From Bacillus sp. FJAT-42376 (GTDB lineage Bacteria; Bacillota; Bacilli; Bacillales; Bacillaceae), in assembly GCF_003816055.1 (NCBI RefSeq), contig NZ_CP033906.1:2108001-2172000 (forward strand): a DNA stretch of 64,000 nt. The letters run 5' to 3'. A program made the position numbers and the translations under genes. Every line of letters begins with the position of its first letter. Positions within the stretch are counted from its first letter, which is position 1. Below the pieces are notes generated by a model. That model searched no databases. It was not told the DNA's origin and saw only the letters and a list, made by a program, of their open reading frames with translations. Below are positions 37,887 to 47,138 of the stretch, piece after piece.

Positions 37887-38132
37887 CGCTGTCTAAACCC
37901 TCCTGATTCTAAGTAAAAATATTGTAGCACAACCGGATGCACGCTCCAATAAAGTTGCACGTTTCAACGTGACTGCAACGTGGTAAAGTATTCGTAATAA
38001 GCCATTATATAGGTAGATACACAATTTTTTTCACTGTGTTCCCTGTCATTATAAATGAACATAAGATATACAAAATCTCATCGGTCCCAGGATAAAACAG
38101 TCAGGAAATGAGTATGAAAGGGGAGTTTTTCG

Positions 38133-38321
38133 ATGAAACAGGTCATTAAAGCCGCACAGCCAAGAGAAATAAAAAATCGCATCAGTGTGATTCAGCTGGA
38201 ATTGGATTACGAACTGGCCACACTGTTTGAAGCGATGCAGGATAACAACGAAGATCAAAAATCCGAAATCAAACAAAGACTTGAAAAACTCAGAAAAGAA
38301 TGGCTTAAGCTACAGGCATAG
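38133..38321 (+). CDS. Small conserved helical protein (YkzI position)
   Basis: 62 residues, all helical and charged (REIKNRISVIQLELDYELA then EIKQRLEKLRKEWLKLQ), probably a coiled coil. The ATG follows AAAGGGGAG. The location between yktB and suhB is where I recall the small B. subtilis gene ykzI; homology was not tested. A terminator follows. Confidence 0.75.
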   Translation: MKQVIKAAQPREIKNRISVIQLELDYELATLFEAMQDNNEDQKSEIKQRLEKLRKEWLKLQA

Positions 38322-38333
38322 ATTCTTGGATGT

Positions 38334-38363
38334 TAAACGAACCTTAAGTGGGTTCGTTTTTAT
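38334..38363 (+). terminator. Terminator of the small YkzI-position gene
   Basis: A 9-bp stem AAACGAACC/GGTTCGTTT, loop 7 nt, followed by T's. Confidence 0.8.
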
Positions 38364-38515
38364 CTGTGTCGGGCTCAGCCCTCCCTTCCCGCTTGTTTTC
38401 CTGATTTTGTTGCAGTATCCTGAATACAATAAGCATACATAGATGGACAGGCTTTCCACCATTTGCGCATTTGAAATGAATCGTATCCAAAGTTTTATCA
38501 GAAAAGAGGCTAACT

Positions 38516-39310
38516 ATGACAAATTGGAAAGAAATTGACCTTAAAGCAAAAACCTGGGTAAAGGAAGCGGGAGAGCGAATCCGCCGGTCATTTAAATCTT
38601 CTCTTTCTATACAGACGAAATCCAATCCGAATGATCTTGTAACGAATATGGATAAAGAAACCGAGCAATTTTTCATCAGCAAAATTAACCAAACGTACCC
38701 TGATCACCGAATACTCGGAGAAGAGGGCTATGGACATAAAATTGAAGATTCACAAGGGGTTATATGGATTATAGATCCAATTGACGGCACGATGAATTTT
38801 GTTCACCAGCAGCGCAATTTTGCCATTAGCATCGGTATTTATGAAGATGGAATCGGCATGATCGGTCTCATTTACGATGTGGTTCATGACGAGCTTTATC
38901 ATGCTATTAAAGGGGAAGGGGCATTTATGGATGAAATACCGCTTCCAAAGCTTGAAAAAAGGGAAGTAAAAGAAGCGATTATCGGCCTGAATGCCACATG
39001 GGTAACGGAGAACCGGAGAATTGATCCTTCAGTGCTTGCACCGTTAGTCAGAAACGCCCGAGGGACTCGGTCTTATGGATCGGCAGCCCTTGAATTTGCC
39101 TACGTTGTCTCTGGAAGACTGGACTGCTATATTACGATGAGACTGGCACCATGGGATTTTGCAGCGGGACTCGTTCTTCTCGAGGAAGTAGGAGGCAAAG
39201 CTACAACAGTCGAAGGTGAGCCAATCAGCATGATCGAGCAGAACAGCATTCTGGCGGCCAGAGAAGGACTGCATGAAGAAGTACTGAATTCTTACTTGAA
39301 AAAGGGCTGA
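38516..39310 (+). CDS. suhB: Inositol monophosphatase family protein
   Basis: 264 residues. Metal and phosphate motifs are ILGEEGYG (Glu-Glu) and IWIIDPIDGTMNFVHQ (Asp-Pro-x-Asp-Gly-Thr), with LAPWDFAAGLVLLEEVGG near the C-terminus. It dephosphorylates inositol-1-phosphate or related phosphates with Mg2+; this is the YktC of B. subtilis. The ribosome binding site (AGAGG) is weak. A GNAT gene starts 2 bp after the stop. Confidence 0.9.
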   Translation: MTNWKEIDLKAKTWVKEAGERIRRSFKSSLSIQTKSNPNDLVTNMDKETEQFFISKINQTYPDHRILGEEGYGHKIEDSQGVIWIIDPIDGTMNFVHQQRNFAISIGIYEDGIGMIGLIYDVVHDELYHAIKGEGAFMDEIPLPKLEKREVKEAIIGLNATWVTENRRIDPSVLAPLVRNARGTRSYGSAALEFAYVVSGRLDCYITMRLAPWDFAAGLVLLEEVGGKATTVEGEPISMIEQNSILAAREGLHEEVLNSYLKKG

Positions 39311-39312
39311 GC

Positions 39313-39765
39313 ATGCTGATAAGCAGAAATTTTAAAGAAAACGATTTTTCTCTTCTGTTTGAATGGGTTAAACAAAGTCCGGCCTGGATGGAAGAAGAAA
39401 CAAATCCAGAAGGTCTAAGAGAATATATGAAAAAGTATGAAATGTACCAGGGGAATTGGCGTGTTTGGGAGCAAAGCGATAAACCCGCGGCTTATACCTA
39501 TACGGCAGACTGGGCTCCATCGAATGAGAAGCCGTGGCTCGGAACCATTCTGGTAAATCCGTCCATAAGAAGGACCGGAATCGGAAAAAAGGTAATCGGG
39601 CTGATACGAAATGAGATGAAGGAAAAAAATCACAAGGTTCTTTTTGCGGGCGTTCCTGCTGGAAGGCTGGACTGGATCCACTTTCTGAGCGCTTCAGGTT
39701 TTGAACAATTTAAAATGGAAGAAAGTATGGGGAAATCTTATACCATTCTCATTCTGCCTATATAA
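39313..39765 (+). CDS. GNAT family N-acetyltransferase
   Basis: 150 residues. The acetyl-CoA binding loop is RRTGIGKKVIGLIRNE and the C-terminal fold has LDWIHFLSASGFEQF. It transfers an acetyl group from acetyl-CoA to an unknown amine. The start lies 2 bp after suhB, so the two are co-translated. A terminator follows at once. Confidence 0.82.
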   Translation: MLISRNFKENDFSLLFEWVKQSPAWMEEETNPEGLREYMKKYEMYQGNWRVWEQSDKPAAYTYTADWAPSNEKPWLGTILVNPSIRRTGIGKKVIGLIRNEMKEKNHKVLFAGVPAGRLDWIHFLSASGFEQFKMEESMGKSYTILILPI

Positions 39766-39799
39766 AAAACGCCGCGGCTCCAATGACCGCGGCATTTTT
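39764..39799. terminator. Bidirectional terminator between GNAT gene and ylaF
   Basis: A GCCGCGG/CCGCGGC stem with a 9-nt loop, flanked by A6 and T5 tracts, between convergent genes. Confidence 0.87.
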
Positions 39800-39802
39800 A
39801 TT

Positions 39803-39988
39803 TTAAAGCAGACCTTTTTCACGCATTCTCTTTTTCGTAGCAAATCCGAAGCCCATTACGGCACATAAGCCGATAATGGAAGCGAGAATCCCAAGTACGC
39901 TTCTTAATCCTACGGATACACCAATCATCATCATCATGACCGCAGCCAGTATTGCAAGCACTAAAAATATCCATTTTCCCGGCTTCAT
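39803..39988 (-). CDS. ylaF: YlaF-like small membrane protein
   Basis: 61 residues with two hydrophobic helices (WIFLVLAILAAVMMMMIGV; LGILASIIGLCAVMGFGF) and a basic end TKKRMREKGLL that matches B. subtilis YlaF from memory. The ATG at 39988 lies 9 nt after AGGGG; the upstream ATG at 39997 touches that site. Function unknown. Divergent from typA, as in B. subtilis. Confidence 0.85.
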   Translation of the reverse strand: MKPGKWIFLVLAILAAVMMMMIGVSVGLRSVLGILASIIGLCAVMGFGFATKKRMREKGLL

Positions 39989-40108
39989 TTCCTGCATCCC
40001 CTATCATATAAAAAAGATTTCAGCTTAAGTTTACTCAAAAACTTTCTTTTTTACCAGCAGTGTGTGTTATAATATCGAGGGTATTTTGAAATTATAGGAG
40101 ATGAAATT

Positions 40109-41950
40109 GTGAAACTTCGAAATGATCTTCGCAATATTGCGATTATTGCCCACGTTGACCATGGTAAAACGACGCTGGTAGACAAACTGCTTCATCAAGC
40201 TGGAACATTCCGTGCAAACGAGCAGGTTGCTGAACGTGCCATGGACTCCAATGATTTGGAACGTGAACGCGGAATAACGATCTTGGCTAAAAACACGGCC
40301 ATTCAATATAAAGACACCCGGATCAACATCTTGGATACTCCAGGACATGCTGATTTCGGCGGTGAAGTAGAGCGGATCATGAAAATGGTTGACGGCGTTC
40401 TGCTTGTTGTCGATGCTTATGAAGGCTGCATGCCTCAAACACGCTTCGTACTGAAAAAAGCGCTTGAACAGAAACTGACTCCTATCGTTGTTGTTAACAA
40501 AATCGATAAAGATTCAGCCCGTCCGCAGGAAGTTGTCGACGAGGTTATCGATCTTTTCATCGAGCTTGACGCAACAGAAGAACAGCTGGAATTCCCGGTT
40601 GTATTCGCTTCTGCGGTAAACGGAACAGCCAGTATGAATCCGGATCCTGCCGAGCAGGAAGAAAACATGGAGTGCATCTTTGAATCGATTATGGAAACCA
40701 TTCCTTCACCTGTTGATAACAGTGAAGATCCGCTGCAGTTCCAAGTAGCGCTTCTTGACTACAATGACTATGTAGGACGTATCGGAATTGGACGTGTGTT
40801 CAGAGGTACAATGCAAGTAGGGCAGCAAGTTTCCCTCATGAAGCTTGACGGAACAGCTAAAAACTTCCGGGTTACGAAAATCTTTGGTTTCCAGGGATTA
40901 AAACGTGTGGAAATCCAAGAAGCAAAAGCCGGGGACCTTGTTGCTGTATCCGGTATGGAAGACATCAACGTAGGGGAAACGGTTTGTCCGATTGAGCACC
41001 AGGAAGCCCTTCCAATTCTTCGCATTGATGAGCCAACTCTTCAAATGACGTTCCTTGTAAACAACAGCCCGTTTGCAGGACGCGAAGGCAAATTCGTCAC
41101 ATCCCGCAAAATTGAAGAGCGTTTAATGCAGCAGCTTCAAACGGATGTGAGTCTGCGTGTTGAAAACACAGATTCTCCGGATGCATGGACCGTTTCAGGA
41201 CGCGGAGAGCTTCACCTTTCCATCCTGATTGAAAACATGCGCCGTGAAAACTATGAGCTTCAAGTGTCAAAACCTGAAGTTATCGTCCGTGAAATCGACG
41301 GCGTCCGCTGTGAGCCTGTAGAACGCGTTCAAATCGACGTTCCTGAAGACTACACAGGTGCGGTCATGGAATCCATCGGTGCCCGTAAAGGCGAGATGCT
41401 CGACATGATCAACAATGGAAACGGCCAAGTAAGAATGATCTTCATGGTTCCTTCACGAGGATTGATCGGCTATTCAACAGAATTCCTTTCCCTTACCCGC
41501 GGATATGGAATCATCAACCATACATTCGACAGTTACCAGCCGATGGCTACCGGCCAGGTTGGAGGACGCCGTCAAGGTGTACTCGTCTCTATGGAAAACG
41601 GTAAATCATCTGGGTACGGAATCATGGGAATCGAAGACCGCGGCGTAATCTTTGTTGAGCCAGGCACAGACGTTTACGAAGGAATGATTGTCGGCGAACA
41701 CAACCGCGACACTGATCTAGTCGTAAACATCTGCAAAATGAAGCAGCAAACAAACGTCCGTTCCGCAACAAAAGATCAAACAACGACGATGAAAAAACCT
41801 CGCATCATGACACTTGAGGAATCTCTTGAGTACCTGAACGATGACGAGTACTGCGAAGTAACACCTGAATCCATTCGTTTGAGAAAGAAAATTCTTGAGA
41901 AAAACGAACGGGAAAGAGTAGCGAAGAAAAAGAAACTCGCTGGTCTGTAA
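40109..41950 (+). CDS. typA: Translational GTPase TypA/BipA
   Basis: 613 residues from GTG behind ATAGGAG. GTPase motifs: [10 protein letters not shown] (G1, residues 15-24), [12 protein letters not shown] (G3), [12 protein letters not shown] (G4). EF-G-like domains and the BipA-specific C-terminus with [17 protein letters not shown] follow. It is a ribosome-binding GTPase linked to 50S assembly and stress or cold growth. A TATAAT at 40068-40073 is the likely -10. The strong terminator downstream keeps it separate from ylaH. Confidence 0.97.
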   Translation: MKLRNDLRNIAIIAHVDHGKTTLVDKLLHQAGTFRANEQVAERAMDSNDLERERGITILAKNTAIQYKDTRINILDTPGHADFGGEVERIMKMVDGVLLVVDAYEGCMPQTRFVLKKALEQKLTPIVVVNKIDKDSARPQEVVDEVIDLFIELDATEEQLEFPVVFASAVNGTASMNPDPAEQEENMECIFESIMETIPSPVDNSEDPLQFQVALLDYNDYVGRIGIGRVFRGTMQVGQQVSLMKLDGTAKNFRVTKIFGFQGLKRVEIQEAKAGDLVAVSGMEDINVGETVCPIEHQEALPILRIDEPTLQMTFLVNNSPFAGREGKFVTSRKIEERLMQQLQTDVSLRVENTDSPDAWTVSGRGELHLSILIENMRRENYELQVSKPEVIVREIDGVRCEPVERVQIDVPEDYTGAVMESIGARKGEMLDMINNGNGQVRMIFMVPSRGLIGYSTEFLSLTRGYGIINHTFDSYQPMATGQVGGRRQGVLVSMENGKSSGYGIMGIEDRGVIFVEPGTDVYEGMIVGEHNRDTDLVVNICKMKQQTNVRSATKDQTTTMKKPRIMTLEESLEYLNDDEYCEVTPESIRLRKKILEKNERERVAKKKKLAGL

Positions 41951-41970
41951 ACCGAATAAATGCTTGTCCG

Positions 41971-42013
41971 AAATTGGTTTCTTTGCTACTCTGAAAGAAA
42001 CCAATTTTTTTTA
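41971..42013 (+). terminator. typA terminator
   Basis: A 14-bp stem AAATTGGTTTCTTT/AAAGAAACCAATTT, 9-nt loop, followed by a T tract. Confidence 0.9.
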
Positions 42014-42031
42014 ATGTAAGGGGGTTTTCCT

Positions 42032-42352
42032 ATGACAGATGCAGAAGTCTATGACAGAATGTGGCCTGTAGCCAAACTGATTTATACAACCATGGATCCA
42101 ATTTCAGGCGGCCAGGCTATGTTTACGGTCATCCTGCTGCTATCCATTCTCGTCTTTAAGCTTGGCTTTGCCAAAAAGCTTCCGCCTCTTAAAGCCGCTG
42201 TCATCTACGCATTTCTATTTCTTGGATGTGCCGTCCTGACATTCCTTGCTGCATTCCTGCCTATAGCAGAAGGACTCGTCATCGCAGCACTGATTTTAAT
42301 CATCTATAAAATCCGCCTCAACCGCCACAAGAAAATGGAGCAATCCACATGA
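42032..42352 (+). CDS. ylaH: YlaH-like membrane protein
   Basis: 106 residues with three hydrophobic segments (about 28-46, 53-75, 77-92) and a basic C-terminus, YlaH family. The ATG follows AAGGGGG. It lies directly after typA as in B. subtilis. Its stop overlaps the start of the next gene (ATGA), showing coupling. Function unknown. Confidence 0.85.
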   Translation: MTDAEVYDRMWPVAKLIYTTMDPISGGQAMFTVILLLSILVFKLGFAKKLPPLKAAVIYAFLFLGCAVLTFLAAFLPIAEGLVIAALILIIYKIRLNRHKKMEQST

Positions 42353-42633
42353 GATCCCTTCAGGATACACTCTACAACTGGCTCTCTATCAAAGTAGTCG
42401 CCCTCGACCGGACTGACGACCCATCAGCCTTTGAAACAGCGGAATTGTTCGAGAAACTCCTTCGAGAGGATCATGGAGTCGAGCAGCTCACCTTCCATCC
42501 CGACGAAGACATGTACTGGATCTCATGTGTCCAGAATGGAGAAGAATACCGAACCCGCTTCCCTAAAGAACTGATTGATGTCATGAAAGATCAGATGCGC
42601 AAGGAGCCCGGCCGGTTTCGGAATTATATCTAA
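42349..42633 (+). CDS. Hypothetical protein coupled to ylaH
   Basis: 94 residues, not recognised. Soluble and mixed alpha/beta (MYWISCVQNGEEYRTRFPKE). It overlaps ylaH by 4 bp (ATGA). It is the last gene before the repeat/IS region that interrupts the ylaH-ylaI neighbourhood. Confidence 0.75.
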   Translation: MRSLQDTLYNWLSIKVVALDRTDDPSAFETAELFEKLLREDHGVEQLTFHPDEDMYWISCVQNGEEYRTRFPKELIDVMKDQMRKEPGRFRNYI

Positions 42634-42640
42634 TCATGCA

Positions 42641-42670
42641 CCCCTTACTTTGTTAGTAAGGGGTTTTTTG
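42641..42670 (+). terminator. Terminator after the ylaH operon
   Basis: A 9-bp stem CCCCTTACT/AGTAAGGGG, 5-nt loop, then TTTTTTG. Confidence 0.88.
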
Positions 42671-42699
42671 TATAAAGCTTGAAGGGGGAAGTGAGGGGC

Positions 42700-42839
42700 A
42701 GAGTATGAGCGGCAGAGCGGGAGGACGGCCAAAAAAAAGGGGAGAACGGACAAATTAATGTGTCGAACGGTTAAATAAATTGGACGAATGGCTAGAAAGA
42801 GAGGATTGGCTAAATCCGGGCGGGGGCCGGCGAAATAAA
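42700..42839. repeat. Left part of the 102-bp tandem repeat array, cut by the IS
   Basis: Contains one unit (AGGGGAGAACGGACAAATTA, then GGATTGGCTAAATCCGGGCG) ending in the 9-bp target duplicate CGAAATAAA. It is the same sequence that resumes at 44204 on the other side of the IS. Confidence 0.88.
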
Positions 42840-44203
42840 GATAGAGTCCATATAATTGTGTAAATAGAAAAAGGGTCATATCACCCTCATGTTACAATGT
42901 TTTCGACCAAGAAAAAATGTAATGGAGGATGAATATGACCCAAATTAATCTTACCCTAAATGTGGAGGACTTAAAAGACCACCTCTTGAATTCTAATCTG
43001 GACGCTGTCGTGAAATCATCACTTGTTTTGATTCTGAATCAAGTGATGGAAAGCGAACGGGATGAGCACCTGAACGCGGATGCTTATGAAAGAACGAGTG
43101 GCAGGACTGACTACCGGAACGGCTATTATGAACGAGACTTTCTTGTTTCTATCGGAAAGATTAACCTGAAGGTTCCCCGTACCCGAAACGGTGAGTTTTC
43201 CACCTCTGTGTTCGAGAAATATAAGCGGGCTGACCAAGCCCTCGTCCTGTCTATGATGGAAATGGTCGTCAACGGCGTTTCAACTCGCAAAGTGACGAAG
43301 ATTATGGAACAGCTTTGCGGGGAAAGTGTGTCCAAGTCCCTTGTCTCCTCCATCACCAAAAAACTTGATCCCATTGTGAACGAGTGGGCTAGCCGCCCTC
43401 TGAATGTCATGTACTACAAGTATGTGTTTGTGGATGCTTTGTATATTAAGGTCCGCGAACATCAGCGTGTGGTTTCAAAAGCAGTTTATGTGGCCGTTGG
43501 GGTCAACTCTCAGCTTAAACGGGAAGTCATTGGGCTGGCTGTCAATCATTCCGAATCCAAAGAAGGCTGGACCCAATTCTTTAGCCACCTTAAATCTAGG
43601 GGATTTCAGTCTCCCAAACTGATGATTTCGGACGCCCATAAGGGCTTGAAGGCAGCCATTCAGGAATCCTTTGTCGGAACAAGCTGGCAGAGATGCACGT
43701 TTCACTTTAAAAAGAACCTGTTTGACCGCATGCCGAAGAAACAGGCAGAAGAATTAAAACACGCCCTCCTCCGTATTTTTGATGCCGCGAAACCAGAAGA
43801 CGCAAGAGCTTTAAAAGAGGAGTTTATGCACACCTATGATGGAGAGCGCGGATATGAAACGGTGCTGACACTGTTGGACGATGGTTTTGAGGATGCCATC
43901 CAATTTATGAATGAACCTCTGGGCTTCCAAAAAAAGCTGCGGACCACCAATAACCTGGAACGCCTGAATGCTGAAATCAGAAGAAGAGAGCGCGTCATTC
44001 GAATCTTCCCCAACACCCAGTCTGCTTTTCGTCTGATCGGAGCTGTCTTGATGGACTATGAAAAATCCCTCGACCCTGGAGATCGAAAGTACATGTACGA
44101 CGTGAAAGAGAACTAAGTTCTCTTCCTCTATAAAAAAATGCCCTATCTATTTTATAAGGTTGAAAACATGGTATGAATATTTACACAAGATAATGGACTT
44201 GAC
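42840..44203 (+). mobile_element. Complete IS256-family insertion sequence
   Basis: 1364 bp. The left end GATAGAGTCCATATAATTGT and the right end read inward, GTCAAGTCCATTATCTTGTG, both continue to GTGTAAATA and are imperfect terminal inverted repeats very like the IS256 ends I recall. Identical 9-bp CGAAATAAA copies flank it (42831-42839, 44204-44212). Removing IS plus one copy restores an intact repeat unit. One intact transposase gene lies inside. Confidence 0.93.
42935..44116 (+). CDS. IS256 family (mutator-type) transposase
   Basis: 393 residues from the ATG at 42935, which suits the GGAGG site better than the ATG two codons earlier. DDE catalytic region: first Asp in YVFVDALYIKVRE, second in PKLMISDAHKGL, and Glu in the TTNNLERLNAEIRRRERVIR block typical of mutator transposases. 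The frame is intact and the ends are present, so the element may be active. Confidence 0.95.
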   Translation: MTQINLTLNVEDLKDHLLNSNLDAVVKSSLVLILNQVMESERDEHLNADAYERTSGRTDYRNGYYERDFLVSIGKINLKVPRTRNGEFSTSVFEKYKRADQALVLSMMEMVVNGVSTRKVTKIMEQLCGESVSKSLVSSITKKLDPIVNEWASRPLNVMYYKYVFVDALYIKVREHQRVVSKAVYVAVGVNSQLKREVIGLAVNHSESKEGWTQFFSHLKSRGFQSPKLMISDAHKGLKAAIQESFVGTSWQRCTFHFKKNLFDRMPKKQAEELKHALLRIFDAAKPEDARALKEEFMHTYDGERGYETVLTLLDDGFEDAIQFMNEPLGFQKKLRTTNNLERLNAEIRRRERVIRIFPNTQSAFRLIGAVLMDYEKSLDPGDRKYMYDVKEN

Positions 44204-45410
44204 CGAAATAAAAGGGGAGAACGGACAAATTAATGCGTCGACCGGCTAAATAAATTGGATGAATGGCCAGAAAGAGAGGATTGGCTAAATCCGGGCGGGG
44301 GCCGGCGAAATAAAAGGGGAGAACGGACAAATTAATGCGTCGACCGGCTAAATAAATTGGATGAATGGCCAGAAAGAGAGGATTGGCTAAATCCGGGCGG
44401 GGGCCGGCGAAATAAAAGGGGAGAACGGACAAATTAATGCGTTGACTGGCTAAATAAATTTGTGGAATGGCCAGAAAGAGAGGGACGCTTAAATACGGAC
44501 GGAGGACGGCCAAATAAAAGGGGAGAACGGACAAATTGCTGCACCGACTGGCTAAATAAATTGTATGAATGGCCAGAAATAGAAGATCGGCTAAATACGG
44601 ACGGAGGACGGCCAAATAATAGGAGAGGACGGACAAATTGCTGCACCGACTGGCTAAATAAATTGTATGAATGGCCAGAAATAGAAGATCGGCTAAATAC
44701 GGACGGAGGATGGCCGAATAAAAGGGGAGAACGGACAAATTGCTGCACCGACTGGCTAAATAAATTGTATGAATGGCCAGAAATAGAAGATCGGCTAAAT
44801 ACGGACGGAGGATGGCCGAATAAAAGGGGAGAACGGCCAAATTAATGCGTCGACCGGCTAAATAGATTGGACGAATGGCCAGAAAAAGAGGACCAGCTAA
44901 ATACGGACGGAGGACGGCCAAATTAATGCGTCGACCGGCTAAATAGATTGGACGAATGGCCAGAAAAAGAGGACTGGCTAAATACGGGAGAAGGACGGCC
45001 GAATAAAAGGGGAGAACGGACAAATTAATGCTGTGACCGGCTAAAAAAATTAGTGGAATGGCCAGAAAGAGAGGACCAGCTAAATACGGACGGAGGACGG
45101 CCGAATAAAAGGGGAGGACAGACAAATTGCTGCACCGACTGGCTAAATAAATTGGATGAATGGCAAGAAATAGAAGATCGGCTAAATACGGACGGAGGAC
45201 GGCCAAATTAATGCGTCGACCGGCTAAATAGATTGGACGAATGGCCAGAAAAAGAGGACTGTCTAAATACGGGAGAAGGACGGCCGAATAAAAGGGGAGA
45301 ACGGACAAATTAATGCTGTGACCGGCTAAAAAAATTAGTGGAATGGCCAGAAAGATAGGATCGGCTAAATATGGACGGAGGACGGAAAAAAAGAGAACGG
45401 ACAAATTGCT
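44204..45410. repeat. 102-bp tandem repeat array
   Basis: About 12 head-to-tail copies. GGAGAACGG marks units at 44216, 44318, 44420, 44522, (44624), 44726 and 44828, exactly 102 bp apart; later copies are shorter or longer and end near 45410. Core strings are GGCTAAATAAATTGGATGAA, TGGCCAGAAAGAGAGGA and CTAAATACGGACGGAGGACG. Because 102 is 34 codons, frames stay open on both strands (414 codons minus, 127 plus) as repeating 34-residue patterns. No ribosome binding site precedes them, so I treat the array as non-coding. Confidence 0.93.
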
Positions 45411-45722
45411 TAGGCTAACGTCCATTTGTTAGCGAAGGGAAGGCAAAGAGCTTAATCCAACTAAAGAGCAGCATAGCAAAAGAGAGATAGATTCAGGGGG
45501 CTGCTAGTTTTCAACCTTGGAAAAGACGAGTGTTTAAGTAAAAAGCGGACAGCCCAAATAAAAAAATTTTAGAAAACTTCATATTTTCAGGAATATAAAG
45601 TAGATATTTTAATGCGGTGAAATACAATTTTTAATTTTTAGCCGGAAATAATGGTTTTTAGTGTTTCGTCTAAACCCTAGTATGTGAAGTATACTTTAAT
45701 CATTAGTTAAAGGAGGGATGGC
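45411..45722. other. AT-rich spacer before the NERD gene
   Basis: No gene, repeat or clear structured RNA was seen. It presumably carries the promoter of the NERD-domain gene, but no hexamer pair is convincing. Confidence 0.4.
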
Positions 45723-46715
45723 TTGATAGTTAAAGAAAGAGGAACTCCAATTCGAATCTTAAAATTACAGGCACTATTAAGGAGACTGAGGAAGAATCAT
45801 CCTAAACGCAAACAGATTCAGGAAGATTTATCGAAGTGCATAGCAGGATATAGGGGTGAACATTCAATCGATTATTACTTGCAGCAGCTTTCTGGAGAAA
45901 AATATAGTATTTTGCATAATATTCATATTCCTTTTAATCAAAACTCATTCCAAATTGATACGCTGATTATTACAAATCAATGCATCTTTATATTGGAAGT
46001 GAAAAATTTTTCGGGAACTCTGATTTTTGACCAGACTTTTAAACAGCTGCTACGGATATGGCAAGGAAATGAAGAATGCTTTCCGGATCCTATTTTACAG
46101 GTGGACAGGCAGAAAAATTCGCTGCTTCAATTTTTAAGAAGTAAAGGTATTTTAAAGTGGTCCGTATTCCCTATGGTAGTCATCAGCAACCCGGCTACTG
46201 CTATTAAAACCAATAAAGAGTATCCGGAAGCAGAAAAACAGGTTGTCCATGCTGGAGGGATTTTATCTAAGCTAAAAGAACTTGAATTACCTTTATCCAG
46301 GGATGAGAAAAGTTCAAGTAAGAAGCAGGTAATTGATTTGCTGTTAAATAGTCATGTTGAGAAGGATTTTGACGTAATGGGGTATTACAAGGTAAGTGAT
46401 CTGGATATTATGTGCGGTGTAGAGTGTTCAAAATGCAATACACTGACTATGGAAAGGAAACGGAAAGCCTGGGTCTGTACTAGGTGTCGAAATCGTGCGA
46501 AGGAAGCCCACGGGTTGGCTTTAATGGATTATTATCTTCTAAAATCTAATAGAATTACCAATCGGCAATTCAGAGAATTCACAGGATTGATTTCTGTTTC
46601 TGCAGCAAGTAAACTGCTTATTAATTCAAGCTTAAGAAAAGAGGGAGTTACTAAAGGTAGAAGCTATTTAATTGATTCTAGCCATTTTAAGAACGAAATG
46701 AAAATTAAAAGTTAG
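45723..46715 (+). CDS. NERD domain-containing protein
   Basis: 330 residues from a TTG start 7 nt after AAAGGAGGG; the ATG at 45718 stops at once. The NERD (nuclease-related) domain covers about residues 40-150 with GEHSIDYYLQQL, FQIDTLIITNQCIFILEVKNFSG (Asp, Glu-x-Lys nuclease-like core). The C-terminal part has a four-cysteine zinc knuckle (CSKC, then CTRC) near residues 238-262 and a winged-helix-like tail. The family is thought to act on DNA; role unproven. It lies in the accessory insertion between ylaH and ylaI. Confidence 0.85.
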   Translation: MIVKERGTPIRILKLQALLRRLRKNHPKRKQIQEDLSKCIAGYRGEHSIDYYLQQLSGEKYSILHNIHIPFNQNSFQIDTLIITNQCIFILEVKNFSGTLIFDQTFKQLLRIWQGNEECFPDPILQVDRQKNSLLQFLRSKGILKWSVFPMVVISNPATAIKTNKEYPEAEKQVVHAGGILSKLKELELPLSRDEKSSSKKQVIDLLLNSHVEKDFDVMGYYKVSDLDIMCGVECSKCNTLTMERKRKAWVCTRCRNRAKEAHGLALMDYYLLKSNRITNRQFREFTGLISVSAASKLLINSSLRKEGVTKGRSYLIDSSHFKNEMKIKS

Positions 46716-46718
46716 CTG

Positions 46719-47138
46719 TCAACTTTCTTCCCCCCTCCCAATCCATGCCATAACCCCCACAAACACCAAATGCCCCGCAGCCCACCAGCCAAAAGCAGCC
46801 AGATCATAAACGGGAGGCACTTCTTTTTCCGCCAATAGAGATAATGGGAAGTATAGAAGGAGAGCCGGCAATGTTAAAAAGAATGCGAGTGCGAGCTGTT
46901 TAGAAAAGCCGGAAACCCGCTGCTTATCGGCGATCAATACATACCCGATTCCAATGAAGACCGCTACAGCCAGGTGGATGGCAAACTCCAGCCATTCAGG
47001 AAGCGGTTTTGGATAAATAAAATCAATATTGAGCAGCAGGGTATAGACTTTAAAGCCTGCTGCCCATTGAACCCATTTGAGAAAAAGACCGAGAGCGAGG
47101 CCGCCGGCAAGACCGGAGAGTACTCCCCGGATGATCAA
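46719..47138 (-). CDS. Hypothetical membrane protein coupled to ylaI
   Basis: 139 residues with four hydrophobic segments (about 5-22, 50-68, 80-102, 112-132) separated by short loops. Family not recognised. Its ATG overlaps the ylaI stop by 4 bp (47135-47138), so it is translated with ylaI. Confidence 0.75.
   Translation of the reverse strand: MIIRGVLSGLAGGLALGLFLKWVQWAAGFKVYTLLLNIDFIYPKPLPEWLEFAIHLAVAVFIGIGYVLIADKQRVSGFSKQLALAFFLTLPALLLYFPLSLLAEKEVPPVYDLAAFGWWAAGHLVFVGVMAWIGRGEES

Noticed and set aside
44462..44845. 127-codon plus-strand frame
   Set aside because: Same repeat array, no ribosome binding site, bounded by unit variants that restore stops.
42700..45410. CRISPR array
   Set aside because: The 102-bp units are contiguous without unique spacers, and no cas genes are present.
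44181..45425. 414-codon minus-strand frame as a membrane protein gene
   Set aside because: No Shine-Dalgarno, wholly made of 102-bp repeats, and a competing open frame exists on the other strand; treated as a repeat artefact.
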